DNA of 64,000 nucleotides. It comes from Motiliproteus sp036960175 (GTDB lineage Bacteria; Pseudomonadota; Gammaproteobacteria; Pseudomonadales; Balneatricaceae). Positions within the stretch are counted from its first letter, which is position 1. Each line of letters opens with the position of its first letter. Below are positions 7,864 to 17,752 of this stretch, piece after piece. The notes under the pieces were generated by a model. The model saw only the letters and a program-made list of their open reading frames with translations. It was not told the DNA's origin and did no database searches. Position numbers and translations under genes: made by a program. Where the stretch lies: contig JBALWH010000003.1 of NCBI GenBank assembly GCA_036960175.1, positions 151,557-215,556 of the forward strand, read 5' to 3'.

Positions 7864-8683
7864 CAACGCTTCTCAGAATCACTCCAAACACCCATTGCGC
7901 ACTCTAGCAGCGATAACGATGTTGCTAGCTACGCCGCTGCTGAGCCAGCACAGTCTCGCCATATCTCCTGAAGACCGTGGCTTGGAGATCTCCATCGAGG
8001 CAAAAACGCGGGATATTGGTTGGGGTGATATGGCCACAGAGATGACCATGACCCTTAGTAACAAGGAAGGTCAGAAAAGTGTCCGCGAGATCCGCCTGAA
8101 ATCTCTGGAACAGAACAAAGATGGTGATAAAAGCCTGACTGTGTTCGACAAACCCAGAGATGTGAAAGGCACAGCCTTTTTGAGCTTCTCTCATATTCAG
8201 GACGCCGACGATCAATGGCTATTTTTGCCGGCTCTAAAACGAGTTAAACGGATCTCTTCCAAAAACAAATCCGGTCCCTTTATGGGATCAGAATTTGCCT
8301 TCGAAGACCTGACCTCTTTTGAAGTAGAGAAATATCACTATAAATACCTACGTGATGAAACCCTAGATGGTGTGGATTGTTTTGTGGTGGAACAGTACCC
8401 CACCGACAAAAACTCCGGCTATACCCGTCGCATCGTATGGCTGGATAAAGAGCACTACAGAGCGCAGAAACTGGACTTCTATGATCGCAAAAACAGCTTG
8501 CTAAAAACCCTGCGATTTGAGGAATACAACCAGTATCTAGGCAAATACTGGCGCGCACACCGCTCCACCATGAACAATCATCAAACCGGTAAAACCACCG
8601 TTCTGGATTATTCCGGTTATCAGTTCAAGGTTGGCCTCAGTGAGCGAGATTTCAATAAGAACAGCCTGAAACGAGCCCGTTAG
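7853..8683 (+). CDS. Outer membrane lipoprotein-sorting (LolA-like) periplasmic protein
   Basis: 276 residues with a signal peptide (hydrophobic LAAITMLLATPLLSQHSLA). The mature part resembles the LolA-like 'outer membrane lipoprotein-sorting protein' family: IRLKSLEQNKDGDKSLTVFD, then DQWLFLPALKRVKRISSKNK and GPFMGSEFAFEDL. I chose ATG 7853, which has GAGG 9 bases upstream; an ATG at 7838 would add five residues. It overlaps the end of the RND gene by 11 bp, so coupling is likely. By analogy with LolA it would carry a lipid moiety across the periplasm between the RND pump and the outer membrane; this role is inferred. Confidence 0.85.
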   Translation: MRFNNASQNHSKHPLRTLAAITMLLATPLLSQHSLAISPEDRGLEISIEAKTRDIGWGDMATEMTMTLSNKEGQKSVREIRLKSLEQNKDGDKSLTVFDKPRDVKGTAFLSFSHIQDADDQWLFLPALKRVKRISSKNKSGPFMGSEFAFEDLTSFEVEKYHYKYLRDETLDGVDCFVVEQYPTDKNSGYTRRIVWLDKEHYRAQKLDFYDRKNSLLKTLRFEEYNQYLGKYWRAHRSTMNNHQTGKTTVLDYSGYQFKVGLSERDFNKNSLKRAR

Positions 8684-8685
8684 TA

Positions 8686-9885
8686 ATGTCCACAAGAAAA
8701 CTAAACACCTTGACTCTGGCCTGTTTGGGGGGCGCCACGATGGCGACCCCTGCTGCAGCACAATCCGAATTCGAAGTCAGTGGTCGCGTCGGTTACGAAT
8801 CCCGAATTTTTGTAAACGACGCTATTCACCCTGGCCAAAATAACGACAGTAACAACTCTATTTTCATCGAGCCCGAGTTCTACTGGAACTGGAACAACGG
8901 CGACGACGGCGTCATTTTCAAACCTTACCTGCGGATGGATGAGCATGACAGTCAACGCAGCCATGGTGATATCCGCGAACTCCTGTGGGTTCATGTAGCC
9001 GAAGACTGGGAACTCAAGGCGGGGATCGGCAAAGTGTTCTGGGGGGTTACCGAATTTCAACATCTGACAGACGTAATCAACCAGACCGATGCCGTGGAAG
9101 ATGTCGATGGCGAAGATAAACTGGGCCAGCAGATGATCAACCTGTCCTTAGTTCGTGACTGGGGTATTTTGGATCTGTTCCTGCTACCGGGGTTTCAAGA
9201 ACGTACTTTTACTGGCAATCACGGCCGACTGCGCGGACCGAAGGTGGTCGATACTAACCTCGCCCGCTATGAGTCATCGGCAGGTGAAAACCACCTGGAC
9301 GCCGCCATCCGCTGGAGCCATACCCTGGGAGACTACGATTTTGGCGTTTCTTGGTTTCATGGAACCAATCGCGATCCTGTCTTGGTTCAACAAGCAGCGA
9401 TTTTAGCCCCGCTCTATGAACAGATGGATCAGTTTGGTATCGATCTACAAGCCACCAAAGGGGACTGGCTGTGGAAATTCGAGAGCATTTACCGGGACAG
9501 CAATAGCGATAGCTTCGTCGCCCTGCAAGGCGGTTTCGAATACACCTATGTGGGCATCAAAGACACGGCAATGGATATCGGCCTGCTGTTGGAATATGGC
9601 TGGGATAGCCGTGGCGACGATGGCAGCAGCGGCACTCAGGATGACCTTTTTCTGGGAACCCGCCTGACCCTCAACGACATCCAAAGCACTGAGTTTTTAG
9701 CCGGCATTGGCCAGGATCTGGATCATGGAGGTTACAGTGTATTGGTGGAGGCCAGTCGCCGCATGGGTGAAAGCTGGAAACTCAGCCTGGATGCCCGCCT
9801 CTATGACAGTGACAACAGTGTTGAGCCACTTTATGCACTGCGTAAGGACGATACGGTGCAGATAACCTTAGAGCGCTATTTTTGA
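8686..9885 (+). CDS. Outer-membrane beta-barrel protein of the export operon
   Basis: 399 residues. A signal peptide ends AAAQS (~residue 27). The mature chain shows alternating hydrophobic/polar strands, many Asp/Gly/Asn turns and a terminal aromatic (ITLERYF), all expected for a barrel inserted by BAM. It begins 3 bases after the LolA-like stop, so it is the third gene of the operon. No named porin family is recognised with confidence. It may be the outer-membrane end point or receiver of the RND/LolA-like pathway; this is inference from context. Confidence 0.8.
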   Translation: MSTRKLNTLTLACLGGATMATPAAAQSEFEVSGRVGYESRIFVNDAIHPGQNNDSNNSIFIEPEFYWNWNNGDDGVIFKPYLRMDEHDSQRSHGDIRELLWVHVAEDWELKAGIGKVFWGVTEFQHLTDVINQTDAVEDVDGEDKLGQQMINLSLVRDWGILDLFLLPGFQERTFTGNHGRLRGPKVVDTNLARYESSAGENHLDAAIRWSHTLGDYDFGVSWFHGTNRDPVLVQQAAILAPLYEQMDQFGIDLQATKGDWLWKFESIYRDSNSDSFVALQGGFEYTYVGIKDTAMDIGLLLEYGWDSRGDDGSSGTQDDLFLGTRLTLNDIQSTEFLAGIGQDLDHGGYSVLVEASRRMGESWKLSLDARLYDSDNSVEPLYALRKDDTVQITLERYF

Positions 9886-9900
9886 TCAGGAAACCGCTAC

Positions 9901-9929
9901 CAGCCGCTGTTTTGAAGCAACAGGGGCTG
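9901..9929. terminator. Hairpin between convergent genes (possible terminator)
   Basis: CAGCCGCTGTT - TTGAAGC - AACAGGGGCTG forms a 5+5 bp stem with one G/G mismatch, just after the export operon stop. There is no T tract, so intrinsic termination is uncertain. Confidence 0.4.
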
Positions 9930-9967
9930 CAGGATTCGAGCACGCTTGATCATGGGCGTAGATAACC

Positions 9968-10873
9968 CTAATCGCCAGCCTTACTGTCATCACCAAACAT
10001 TTGCTCCTTGTCCTGACTGACGATGTGTTCCTCCAGCATCAACAGCTCCTTTTTAGCTCGAGATAGTTCCTGCTTAATCTCCTCGGCTTCCGGTAAACTC
10101 TCTGCAATTTTTAGATAATGCGCTTCGATAAACTCCTTCTCTCTGAGGGTACGTATCAGAGTGCTTTGCAACTTTTCTATATCGGGTTGCAATGCTGGGG
10201 TTGCTACAAAGTTCGCCGCTGTCGGGTCAGCGGAATCAACCTTTTGCTGCAGTTCCGCAATTAAAGATTCTTGGGTATCACCGCTAACCATATACTCTTT
10301 GATCTGACTCATAAGCTGTTGATTTTGTTCTTTCAACATTTTATGTTTCTCGACCAGCTGCCTTACTTTATGGACACTTGGGGCCTTTTTCGCTAACTTT
10401 TCATCGAGTGTGTCGAGTTGCTGTCGGTTCGCTTCAAAATCAGACCGTAGCTCGGAGATCAGCTGATTTGAATGCTTTGTCTGATTCACGAGTTCATCCA
10501 TCTTCTGATCAAAGAGAGGGCTGTTGGCTTGAGAGGTTTCTGCAGCGGAATGTTGTTTTGCCTGCAGTAGGTTGCTGAGTTGACTCTTAACCGAATCTTT
10601 TAACTCCGATAACATCCGCGCCTTTTTCTCCAGGCCAGCCCGTAGCTCAGACACCAAGTTTCGCTCTTCACTCAGAGCATCCGCGACATTAAGCGTTGCT
10701 TGCTCCTGATCACTAGCGTCGAATTTCTGCAGATTTTGATCAGACTCTGGTGCGGAATCAAACGACGCACTGGCATCGGTTTTCCGTGCTCTAAGCAAAG
10801 AGTAAATCAATCCTATACAGACAATCAGAGCAACAATATCAAAGGCGATAAAGCTTATTAGACCAACAGACAC
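9968..10873 (-). CDS. Membrane-anchored coiled-coil protein, unknown function
   Basis: 301 residues starting at GTG. One N-terminal transmembrane helix (~residues 5-27, ISFIAFDIVALIVCIGLIYS) precedes ~270 residues that are almost entirely charged heptad-like helix (SELRAGLEKKARMLSELKD, VRQLVEKHKMLKEQNQQLM, IKQELSRAKKELLMLEEH). It looks like a long cytoplasmic or periplasmic rod tethered to the membrane. It is divergent from a receiver-CheX-like gene. No enzymatic motif and no recognised family; a scaffold or sensor-partner role is speculation. Confidence 0.7.
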   Translation of the reverse strand: MSVGLISFIAFDIVALIVCIGLIYSLLRARKTDASASFDSAPESDQNLQKFDASDQEQATLNVADALSEERNLVSELRAGLEKKARMLSELKDSVKSQLSNLLQAKQHSAAETSQANSPLFDQKMDELVNQTKHSNQLISELRSDFEANRQQLDTLDEKLAKKAPSVHKVRQLVEKHKMLKEQNQQLMSQIKEYMVSGDTQESLIAELQQKVDSADPTAANFVATPALQPDIEKLQSTLIRTLREKEFIEAHYLKIAESLPEAEEIKQELSRAKKELLMLEEHIVSQDKEQMFGDDSKAGD

Positions 10874-11228
10874 AGAGGCTTTCCCGTATTTTAATTATTG
10901 TCGAAAGTAGCCGTTTTTAGCCGATAACCACAGCGCTTCTGTGGCACAGATATCACCCCAGCATCCCACAATAGCGCCGCCTGTGCAAAACATGGCATAA
11001 TCCCAAAGTCTAGTAACGAAAATCAGGAATAATTCTAACGAAAACCTAACTATATGAGCTTATTGAACAGCTCCGGGGTGCACCAACTAACGCATCAATA
11101 GTTATCGATTAGGGGGCTGATTACCCCAGCATAGAGGTACTAGATTGGCTCATCACTGTGCCAATCAATTATAATAACAATAAAGATCATGTTGTCTTCG
11201 GTGCAACCGAAGCAGCAAGGAGCGTTGA
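10874..11228. promoter_or_regulatory. Divergent intergenic region with inverted repeats and a -10 box
   Basis: 355 bp between divergent genes. It holds a perfect repeat GATTGGC-N10-GCCAATC (11143-11166) followed at 11170-11175 by TATAAT. The best -35 (TTGGCT, 11145-11150) is weak with a 19-base spacer and overlaps the repeat, so an activator or repressor may act there. A further hairpin CTTCGGT-GCA-ACCGAAG (11196-11212) lies just before the ribosome site AAGGAG of the receiver gene. CCACAG-N5-CTGTGG is also present near 10927. No gene was found. Confidence 0.45.
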
Positions 11229-12140
11229 TTGCGTATTTTAATCGTAGATGACAGCCGCGCTATGCAGACCATAGTGCGCCGAGGTTTGGAAAAAGCCGGG
11301 TATCAAAACCTGGTGACTCGCATAGCCAGCGATGGCAACGAAGCCTTAGACATTATCCGCGTCTGGGAGCCTAACCTAGTATTATCAGACTGGCATATGC
11401 CGGGCATGAACGGCATGGAATTACTGTCAGCACTGAATCGCGAGATGTTATCTATCAACGTCGGATTCGTGACCACAGAAACATCCAGCAACTGTATCAA
11501 CCAGGCTATGACTGACGGAGCCAAGTTTTTTGTTCATAAACCCTTCGACTTTGACGATCTGTATGAAGCGATCGTCCCTTTCATACCTCAGCATAAAGCT
11601 GACAACAATGGCCAAGCACTTCAGCAGGAGCAGCAGCCGAAAAAAGATGCCACGAATATTCTGCTGCCCAGTGCTTCCGCTTTTTCCAAAGTAATTAATG
11701 GCTTCAGCGATGCCGAAATTTTCGTCGAGCCTATTGATCCAGTTCCTCTGTATCAGGAGAATTTCCCCTATTTACTGGGACTTTTTTCTGATCATTCTGA
11801 ACAAGTAGTCCGCGCTGTCTGCGTGCTGGATATTCATTCTGCGTCAATTATCAGCGGCGCCTTACTTAACAGAAAGAGCGAAGGTGTGCGCCAAAGCATT
11901 GCCAGTAAAGTACTCTCCAAAGAGATGGTCGGTGCCTGTAAACGCGTTTATGGACTGACCAGTGCAATGATGCGTAACAATGCCACCGGCAAAGATCTGC
12001 ATTTACTTGGCACCAATGTGGTAACACAGCCATTTGCCAAACTCGATATGCTGTTCAATAAGCCGGCGAGTCAGCGAGTAGACTTTGAAATAGGGGTATC
12101 AGGTTACGGACAAGGCAACGTTACGATTGTTGCATCTTAA
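11229..12140 (+). CDS. Response regulator with CheX/CheC-like C-terminal domain
   Basis: 303 residues, TTG start supported by AAGGAG six bases upstream. The receiver domain (1-~120) has the acidic pair D7/D8, phospho-acceptor D54 (LVLSDWHMPGMNG) and conserved Lys in FVHKPF. A linker (~120-140, Gln-rich) leads to a C-terminal domain (~150-303) with INGFSDAEIFVEPID and MVGACKRVYG that looks like a divergent CheC/CheX-type domain, a fold of CheY-P phosphatases. No DNA-binding domain. It resembles in layout the receiver-CheC protein at 48298. No kinase is adjacent. Confidence 0.78.
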   Translation: MRILIVDDSRAMQTIVRRGLEKAGYQNLVTRIASDGNEALDIIRVWEPNLVLSDWHMPGMNGMELLSALNREMLSINVGFVTTETSSNCINQAMTDGAKFFVHKPFDFDDLYEAIVPFIPQHKADNNGQALQQEQQPKKDATNILLPSASAFSKVINGFSDAEIFVEPIDPVPLYQENFPYLLGLFSDHSEQVVRAVCVLDIHSASIISGALLNRKSEGVRQSIASKVLSKEMVGACKRVYGLTSAMMRNNATGKDLHLLGTNVVTQPFAKLDMLFNKPASQRVDFEIGVSGYGQGNVTIVAS

Positions 12141-12212
12141 GGTACCTGCGAAAGCCCCCCATACCAAAGTGCAAGCAGGCTCATTCCCTTGTGTTACAAA
12201 GCGGATCTATAT

Positions 12213-12932
12213 TTAGCCCCGACCACAGAGATACTTACAAATCAGCTCTTCAATAGCGCCGCGCTCTTTTAAGCGACTGACTGCCTGATTCATCGGTTCA
12301 AGCCATTCTTGCTGATGTCGGTGTAGGCGAAAAACCACCGGGTTGGTCTCATAGGGGAGCGATATCTGGTAGTTAAGGTTAAGCGTTCGCAGATAGTGCA
12401 ATGCCAGCGCCTCTTTCATCAAGCCAATATCATTCCAGCCTCGATGAACCCGTTGGGCGATCTGTAATTCATTAGATAGGTCATCACGACGGATATAATC
12501 CGGCACCGTAGCACCCCGTACCGTGGCCACTCGCTTGTCGCCTAAATCCTGCAGAATAAATACCGGAAACGATAAAGTTGGACGATAGATAATCACTTCG
12601 TTAACGGTCATAAATGGCAGGCTATAAAGAGATACACCTTGCAACTCATCACTATCGGAGCGACGCTGTGAAACTCCCGGTTCGAGGTCGATAACGCCAA
12701 TGCTGAAATGCTTAAGCAAACGCGCCTGAGGTAACGGAACCAAAATCATCTGAACGCCCATCTCGGCAGCCAGAAGTTCGATAATATCGGGATAAATACC
12801 CTTGAATTCATTGTGTTCACGCCAGATAAAAGGCGCCTGATCGGTGGCTGGAACCCCCACACGAAAGGTCTCTCCCAGGGCTAGGCCGGAGATCAGTATC
12901 AGCAACAAACTAGTGATAAAACGACTGCACAC
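12213..12932 (-). CDS. Periplasmic solute-binding protein (family 3-like), orphan
   Basis: 239 residues with a signal peptide (LLLILISGLALG). The mature N-terminus FRVGVPATDQAPFIWREHNE, then FKGIYPDIIELLAAEMGVQM, is the usual start of bacterial extracellular solute-binding family 3 proteins. About the normal length. No ABC permease or ATPase lies nearby; such orphan proteins often act as sensor inputs. Monocistronic, convergent with the receiver-CheX gene. Ligand unknown. Confidence 0.78.
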   Translation of the reverse strand: MCSRFITSLLLILISGLALGETFRVGVPATDQAPFIWREHNEFKGIYPDIIELLAAEMGVQMILVPLPQARLLKHFSIGVIDLEPGVSQRRSDSDELQGVSLYSLPFMTVNEVIIYRPTLSFPVFILQDLGDKRVATVRGATVPDYIRRDDLSNELQIAQRVHRGWNDIGLMKEALALHYLRTLNLNYQISLPYETNPVVFRLHRHQQEWLEPMNQAVSRLKERGAIEELICKYLCGRG

Positions 12933-13117
12933 AGGTAATCACCTAAAAAGCCCGAAAGAGGCAGCAAAAATAATAACAAAACAGTGAGTTAGATACAGTG
13001 ACCCGCGTCTATTCCCATTGCTATAATCCCACACTAATCGCTGTCTCCAAAATAACAGTTCTTCATCGCTAAATCAGAAGATACATAGCTATGCAGAGTC
13101 TGATCGACAGGAAATAG

Positions 13118-16100
13118 ATGCCCGCACCCACTGCTTCAGCCAAACTGCTGGACCCGGTACTGCAGATCGCCCAGCACAGCCGTCAAGACCTTCAAGGTCT
13201 GCTTAGTGCTGTTCAGCTTGATGACATCGAAAAGGATAAACCTGGCGCTCGTATTCCCGCCGCAGCCTTTTGTCGTCTGCTGGAAGAGCTGAGCCAGCGC
13301 AGTGGCAATGAACGTATCGCCCTGCGCGTTGGTGAAGCCACCCAACCGCGCATGCTGGGTTCCATCGGTTTTTTGATGGCCACTGCGGAAGATCTACAAT
13401 CATCTTTTCAGGTATTGATTGATTACCTGCCGCTACTCTGTGAAGGCATCCACCTGCAGATGGATCAACTGGCCGAAGGCACCCAGTTGCTGGTGGAACT
13501 AGAGAACAGCAAGGAACGCAAAACAGCGGAATGGTTTCTCGCCTGTCTGTTGAACTGGCCACGCTGGTTAAGTGGCAAACAGGTACCTGCTCTCAGTGTG
13601 CAATTGATCTACCCGCCACCCCATGACCCCGGTAATTACGAGCGATTTTTTGCTTCTGAAATTGAATACAATGCCGACCACAACCGTCTGCTGATCCCTA
13701 ATAGCTACCTTAAACTACCCTGCCTAGATGCCAATGAAGAGATGCACCGCCTGCATCTGGAATTCGCTGACAATCTACTCAGTGCGTCGGGACGAGAAGG
13801 CGCACTTATCGCTCAGGTTAAGAGTCAGATTCGACACGGATTGACGGACGCACAAGGCGGGGTGCGGCGAGAAAAAATAGCAGCCAATCTCAATCTCAGC
13901 CTACGCACCCTGCAACGAAAACTGGGAAGTCTAAACACCAATTTTCAGGATCTCTACGACCAGACCCGCAAAGAACTGGCATTACAACAGATACAAAAAG
14001 GCGGCATCAGCTTCGGCGAACTGTCATTTATGCTCGGATTTTCCAACCAGTCGGCCTTTCAAAAAGCCTTCAAGCGGTGGCTTGGCGTCCCCCCCAGCCA
14101 ATATAGAGAGAAGATAAAACCCAAGGCTGCTATTGCCACCGAAGATAGCCGAGCAAAGACGCTGGCGGACCTGATTAAGACCGCGAGCATCAACGCAGAT
14201 AATTTCTATAGCCTAGCGCAACAGTTAACTGCTGCGATTGATCAGCTACATAAACAGGGCGATCGTGCCCATGACCTATACCCCAACCATATAGCCGTGG
14301 AAACCACCGTCAATGACACCCGTCTGTCACTGATCGACCCCAACCCGCTGTTACCGGTTAAGGCGCTGGAACGCTTGCATTACCTGGCCCCTGAGCAGAG
14401 CGGTCTGATCGCAACAGAGACAGATTATAGAGCCGACCTTTATACTCTTGGCTGTATTTTCTACGAAATGCTCAATGGCCTGCCTCCCTACGCCAGTGAA
14501 GATGCTGGAGAATTATTGCGTGCCCATCTATCTGCGCCAATTCCAGCGATGGAGCAGCTTACACCGGCACTGGGGATTATTATCAGGCGGCTGCTAAGCA
14601 AAGAACCGGATGACCGTTACCAAAGCTGTCACGGGATTATTGCGGATTTACTGCACTGTCAGCAGGCCCAGCAAAACGCCCTTACCGACAGTGCAGGGAG
14701 CCAAGACCCCGACTTTGAAAGCGGCCGCCACGATAGTTCAGAACAACTGATATTCCCCCAGCGTCTCTACGGCCGTGGCCGTCTGCTAGAGATACTGCAT
14801 GCTGAATGGAACCAGACAACATCCGGTGGCGGTCGACAACTGCTCATATCCGGCCCGGCCGGTGTCGGTAAATCAACCATAATCAACCGATTGCGACCCC
14901 TGGTATTACAGCACCAGGGATTGTTCATCTCAGGTAATTTTGATTCTCTGCAGCGCCAGCATCCTTACTCCGGATTTATCCAGGCGTTACAACAGCTGAT
15001 CCGTCAGAAACTCGCCACACCACGCAAAGAATTTCAACGCTGGAAACGCCAGTTACTACAACGGGGCGGATACAATATGCGCCTTCTGGCAGGCATGATT
15101 CCTGAGCTGCAGTTTATTGACGACGCAGCCCCGCTGCGCGACCAACCCGGTCCGGTAGAACTGGAACAACGTATCTGCGCCGCCTTTGTCAGTTTTTTCT
15201 GCGGGGCTAACAAGCAACCACTGCTAATATTTCTGGACAATGTCCAATGGATGGATAGCGCCTCACTGGCACTTTTCAAAGTCCTTTGCCAACGTTCAGA
15301 AAAAACTCCGCTGCTGATTGTCGGCGCCTATCGTAATGAAGAGCTAGAGCTGTCCAGCCCGTTGTCATCGTTTTTGCCCGAACTAAAACGCTCTCCCAGC
15401 TGCCGATTGTTGCCGATCCCCCCCTTGCAGAGTGAACACACGCGCCAGCTTATCGCCGACATCTTCCATCAGCAGGGATCAGAACCGGTCTCTCTGGCGG
15501 GCTGGCTACACCGAAAAACCCAGGGTAATCCGTTTTTTATCCGCCGCTATATTCAACAGCTACACCAGAAGCGATGGATTTTCTTCGATCAGGAGAAACA
15601 ATGTTGGGGATGGAAACAACAGGTTTTCGAAGAAGCAGACCTGCCCACCGATATTCGCGAACTGATCGAATTTCAAATTACCAAACTACCGGAACTGACC
15701 CAGAAATTCATTTCCTGGGGTGCCGCCATTGGCAGCAGTTTTGATCTCAGCACATTATCCAAAGCCTGCGGAGAGCCTCTCGCTCGGGTTGCTATTCACC
15801 TTTGGCCAGCGGTCCAGGAAGGACTGGTCGTGAGCCAAGGTGGGGAGACCCAAGCGAGTAGCTATCGCTTCCTGCACGACAACATCCGCCACAACGCCTA
15901 TCACCGCATCAACAAGGACCAGCGTCAGCAGATGCACCTGAGCATCGGTACAATTTTGCTGCGCGAATATAGCCGCAACGAACGCGGCGGCAAGATTTAC
16001 GATTTAGTCAATCACCTGAACCTGGCCGGTCCATCACAACAATCCCATGAAAGCCGGCTGGAACTCATCCAGCTCAATCTAAGAGCCGCTGAAAAAGCCA

Positions 16101-17662
16101 CTCTAGCCTCTGCCTTTAAGCCCGCTAGCGGCTTCCTTAGGCATGGGCTGACGTTGCTCCAACCCGAAGATTGGCAACAACATTATGATCTCTGCGTCAG
16201 GCTCTATCTAAAGCTCGCCCAGACCGCCTATCTCTGCGGGGATTTCGACCAGGCTGATACCCTCTATATCGACATGCAACAGCATTTTGTGAATGCAGCT
16301 GACCTAGCCCAAGTGAGTTTGCTGCAAGCTCGCCAGCATCTACTACAGGACAAAAACAGCGATGCCCTGAACGCCATTGAAAGCGGCCTTAAGCTGCTGC
16401 AGCAAACACTGCCAAACACCCAGACCGAGTTGCGCCAACTAATCCAACAGCTAGCGCTTCACTTTGATCACCAACCTATCGTTGATCCCAGTTTAATGCC
16501 TGACATGAAGGGCTCCAGCCCTATTGCCATGGAGCTGCTACAGCTATTAAGCCAAACCGCCGAACGCTGCGATAATCCGCTACTGACCGCTGGTGCACTA
16601 GCACGAATGACCCAGTTATCCATTGAAGAGGGGCGCAGTCCGCAGCTCCCCATCGCGCTGGCAGGCTACGGGCATCTGTGCAGCTGGATCTATGGTGATA
16701 GCCAGCAGGGTCAAGCGTTTTCCCGCCAAAGCCTAGTTATTGCCGAACATTCTGACCGCCGTAGCGTTCGTGCAAAAACCTGCTTTATCAATGGTGCCAA
16801 AAACATTCACTGGAACGCCCACCTTAAAGAGAGCCTGCCGCTGCTAAACAATGCACAGGAGCTAGCGCTGGAATCCGGCGACTGGTATAGCGCCGGCCAA
16901 TCGGTACTGCTAGGCGCATTGAATCGGTGCTTTCTGGGGCAACCATTGACATCTTTGGAGCAGCCCTTCGAGGATGCCAGACAGCTGTTAACACGCATCG
17001 ACAACAGCCATCTGATCAATGCCTTTGAGCACTCGGCATGGTCATTCAGACAGCGGCTGTTGGCCGGTAAAGACGACGCAGATGCGAATAGTAGCTGCGA
17101 CCAAGATAACCAAACAACCTACCCCTTATCCTGCTGGCAGGGGATGACTGATATTTGCACCAGCTACCTGCTGGAGCAACAGCACCTATGGCCACGGCTG
17201 CTGTCTCTGGAACCACAACTGGAACTACAACTCGGTGGACAGTATGCCACCACGGAGATGCTGTTTTTTACCGCGCTGATGCGCTTAAAGCTGTGTCAAA
17301 ACAGCAACCAACAACAGCAGAATGCACTACTGAAAGAGATCACTTTTATTGAAACCCGGATGGAACTCTGGGCTCGTGATTGCCCCCAGAATTTCGCCCA
17401 CCGACGAGCCCTAATTGGCGCCAATCGAGCCATGTTGCAGCAGTTACCCGATCACGCCATGGAGCTGTTTGAAAAGGCCATCGATGGCGCCGAGTCTCAA
17501 GGATATCTGCATCATCAGGCTCTGGCCAACGAACACTATGGTCGTTTCTGGCTGGCCCGCGGCAGTCGTAAGGTGGCCCAGTATTTTATTGCAGAAGCAC
17601 AACAGTTATACCAACGCTGGGGGGCGAACGAGAAGGCAAAAACACTCGATCCACTAACCTGA
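13118..17662 (+). CDS. AraC-type regulator fused to kinase-like C-lobe, AAA ATPase and TPR region
   Basis: 1514 residues. Order: OruR-type AraC ligand domain (~20-200); AraC helix-turn-helix pair (~248-330, LSLRTLQRKLG and FGELSFMLGFSNQSAFQKAF); a eukaryotic-like protein kinase remnant (~375-520) with YLAPEQSG and RADLYTLGCIFYEML but no N-lobe and a catalytic loop altered to AHDLYPNHI, so probably not a kinase; an AAA ATPase with Walker A GPAGVGKS at 579-586 and Walker B LLIFLDNVQWMD near 703-714; then ~500 residues of helical TPR-like repeats. The kinase-AAA-TPR part resembles large signal-integrating ATPases (PknK/COG3899 type), but an AraC head is unusual. A receiver protein follows 90 bp downstream. 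Target genes unknown. Confidence 0.85.
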   Translation: MPAPTASAKLLDPVLQIAQHSRQDLQGLLSAVQLDDIEKDKPGARIPAAAFCRLLEELSQRSGNERIALRVGEATQPRMLGSIGFLMATAEDLQSSFQVLIDYLPLLCEGIHLQMDQLAEGTQLLVELENSKERKTAEWFLACLLNWPRWLSGKQVPALSVQLIYPPPHDPGNYERFFASEIEYNADHNRLLIPNSYLKLPCLDANEEMHRLHLEFADNLLSASGREGALIAQVKSQIRHGLTDAQGGVRREKIAANLNLSLRTLQRKLGSLNTNFQDLYDQTRKELALQQIQKGGISFGELSFMLGFSNQSAFQKAFKRWLGVPPSQYREKIKPKAAIATEDSRAKTLADLIKTASINADNFYSLAQQLTAAIDQLHKQGDRAHDLYPNHIAVETTVNDTRLSLIDPNPLLPVKALERLHYLAPEQSGLIATETDYRADLYTLGCIFYEMLNGLPPYASEDAGELLRAHLSAPIPAMEQLTPALGIIIRRLLSKEPDDRYQSCHGIIADLLHCQQAQQNALTDSAGSQDPDFESGRHDSSEQLIFPQRLYGRGRLLEILHAEWNQTTSGGGRQLLISGPAGVGKSTIINRLRPLVLQHQGLFISGNFDSLQRQHPYSGFIQALQQLIRQKLATPRKEFQRWKRQLLQRGGYNMRLLAGMIPELQFIDDAAPLRDQPGPVELEQRICAAFVSFFCGANKQPLLIFLDNVQWMDSASLALFKVLCQRSEKTPLLIVGAYRNEELELSSPLSSFLPELKRSPSCRLLPIPPLQSEHTRQLIADIFHQQGSEPVSLAGWLHRKTQGNPFFIRRYIQQLHQKRWIFFDQEKQCWGWKQQVFEEADLPTDIRELIEFQITKLPELTQKFISWGAAIGSSFDLSTLSKACGEPLARVAIHLWPAVQEGLVVSQGGETQASSYRFLHDNIRHNAYHRINKDQRQQMHLSIGTILLREYSRNERGGKIYDLVNHLNLAGPSQQSHESRLELIQLNLRAAEKATLASAFKPASGFLRHGLTLLQPEDWQQHYDLCVRLYLKLAQTAYLCGDFDQADTLYIDMQQHFVNAADLAQVSLLQARQHLLQDKNSDALNAIESGLKLLQQTLPNTQTELRQLIQQLALHFDHQPIVDPSLMPDMKGSSPIAMELLQLLSQTAERCDNPLLTAGALARMTQLSIEEGRSPQLPIALAGYGHLCSWIYGDSQQGQAFSRQSLVIAEHSDRRSVRAKTCFINGAKNIHWNAHLKESLPLLNNAQELALESGDWYSAGQSVLLGALNRCFLGQPLTSLEQPFEDARQLLTRIDNSHLINAFEHSAWSFRQRLLAGKDDADANSSCDQDNQTTYPLSCWQGMTDICTSYLLEQQHLWPRLLSLEPQLELQLGGQYATTEMLFFTALMRLKLCQNSNQQQQNALLKEITFIETRMELWARDCPQNFAHRRALIGANRAMLQQLPDHAMELFEKAIDGAESQGYLHHQALANEHYGRFWLARGSRKVAQYFIAEAQQLYQRWGANEKAKTLDPLT

Positions 17663-17752
17663 CGACGCACGCTTAAGCAAGGTAGAATGTGCATCGGTTC
17701 GAACGCTATCGAAAGATGCTATAACGCGATAACAATAACAACGGCAGAACAT

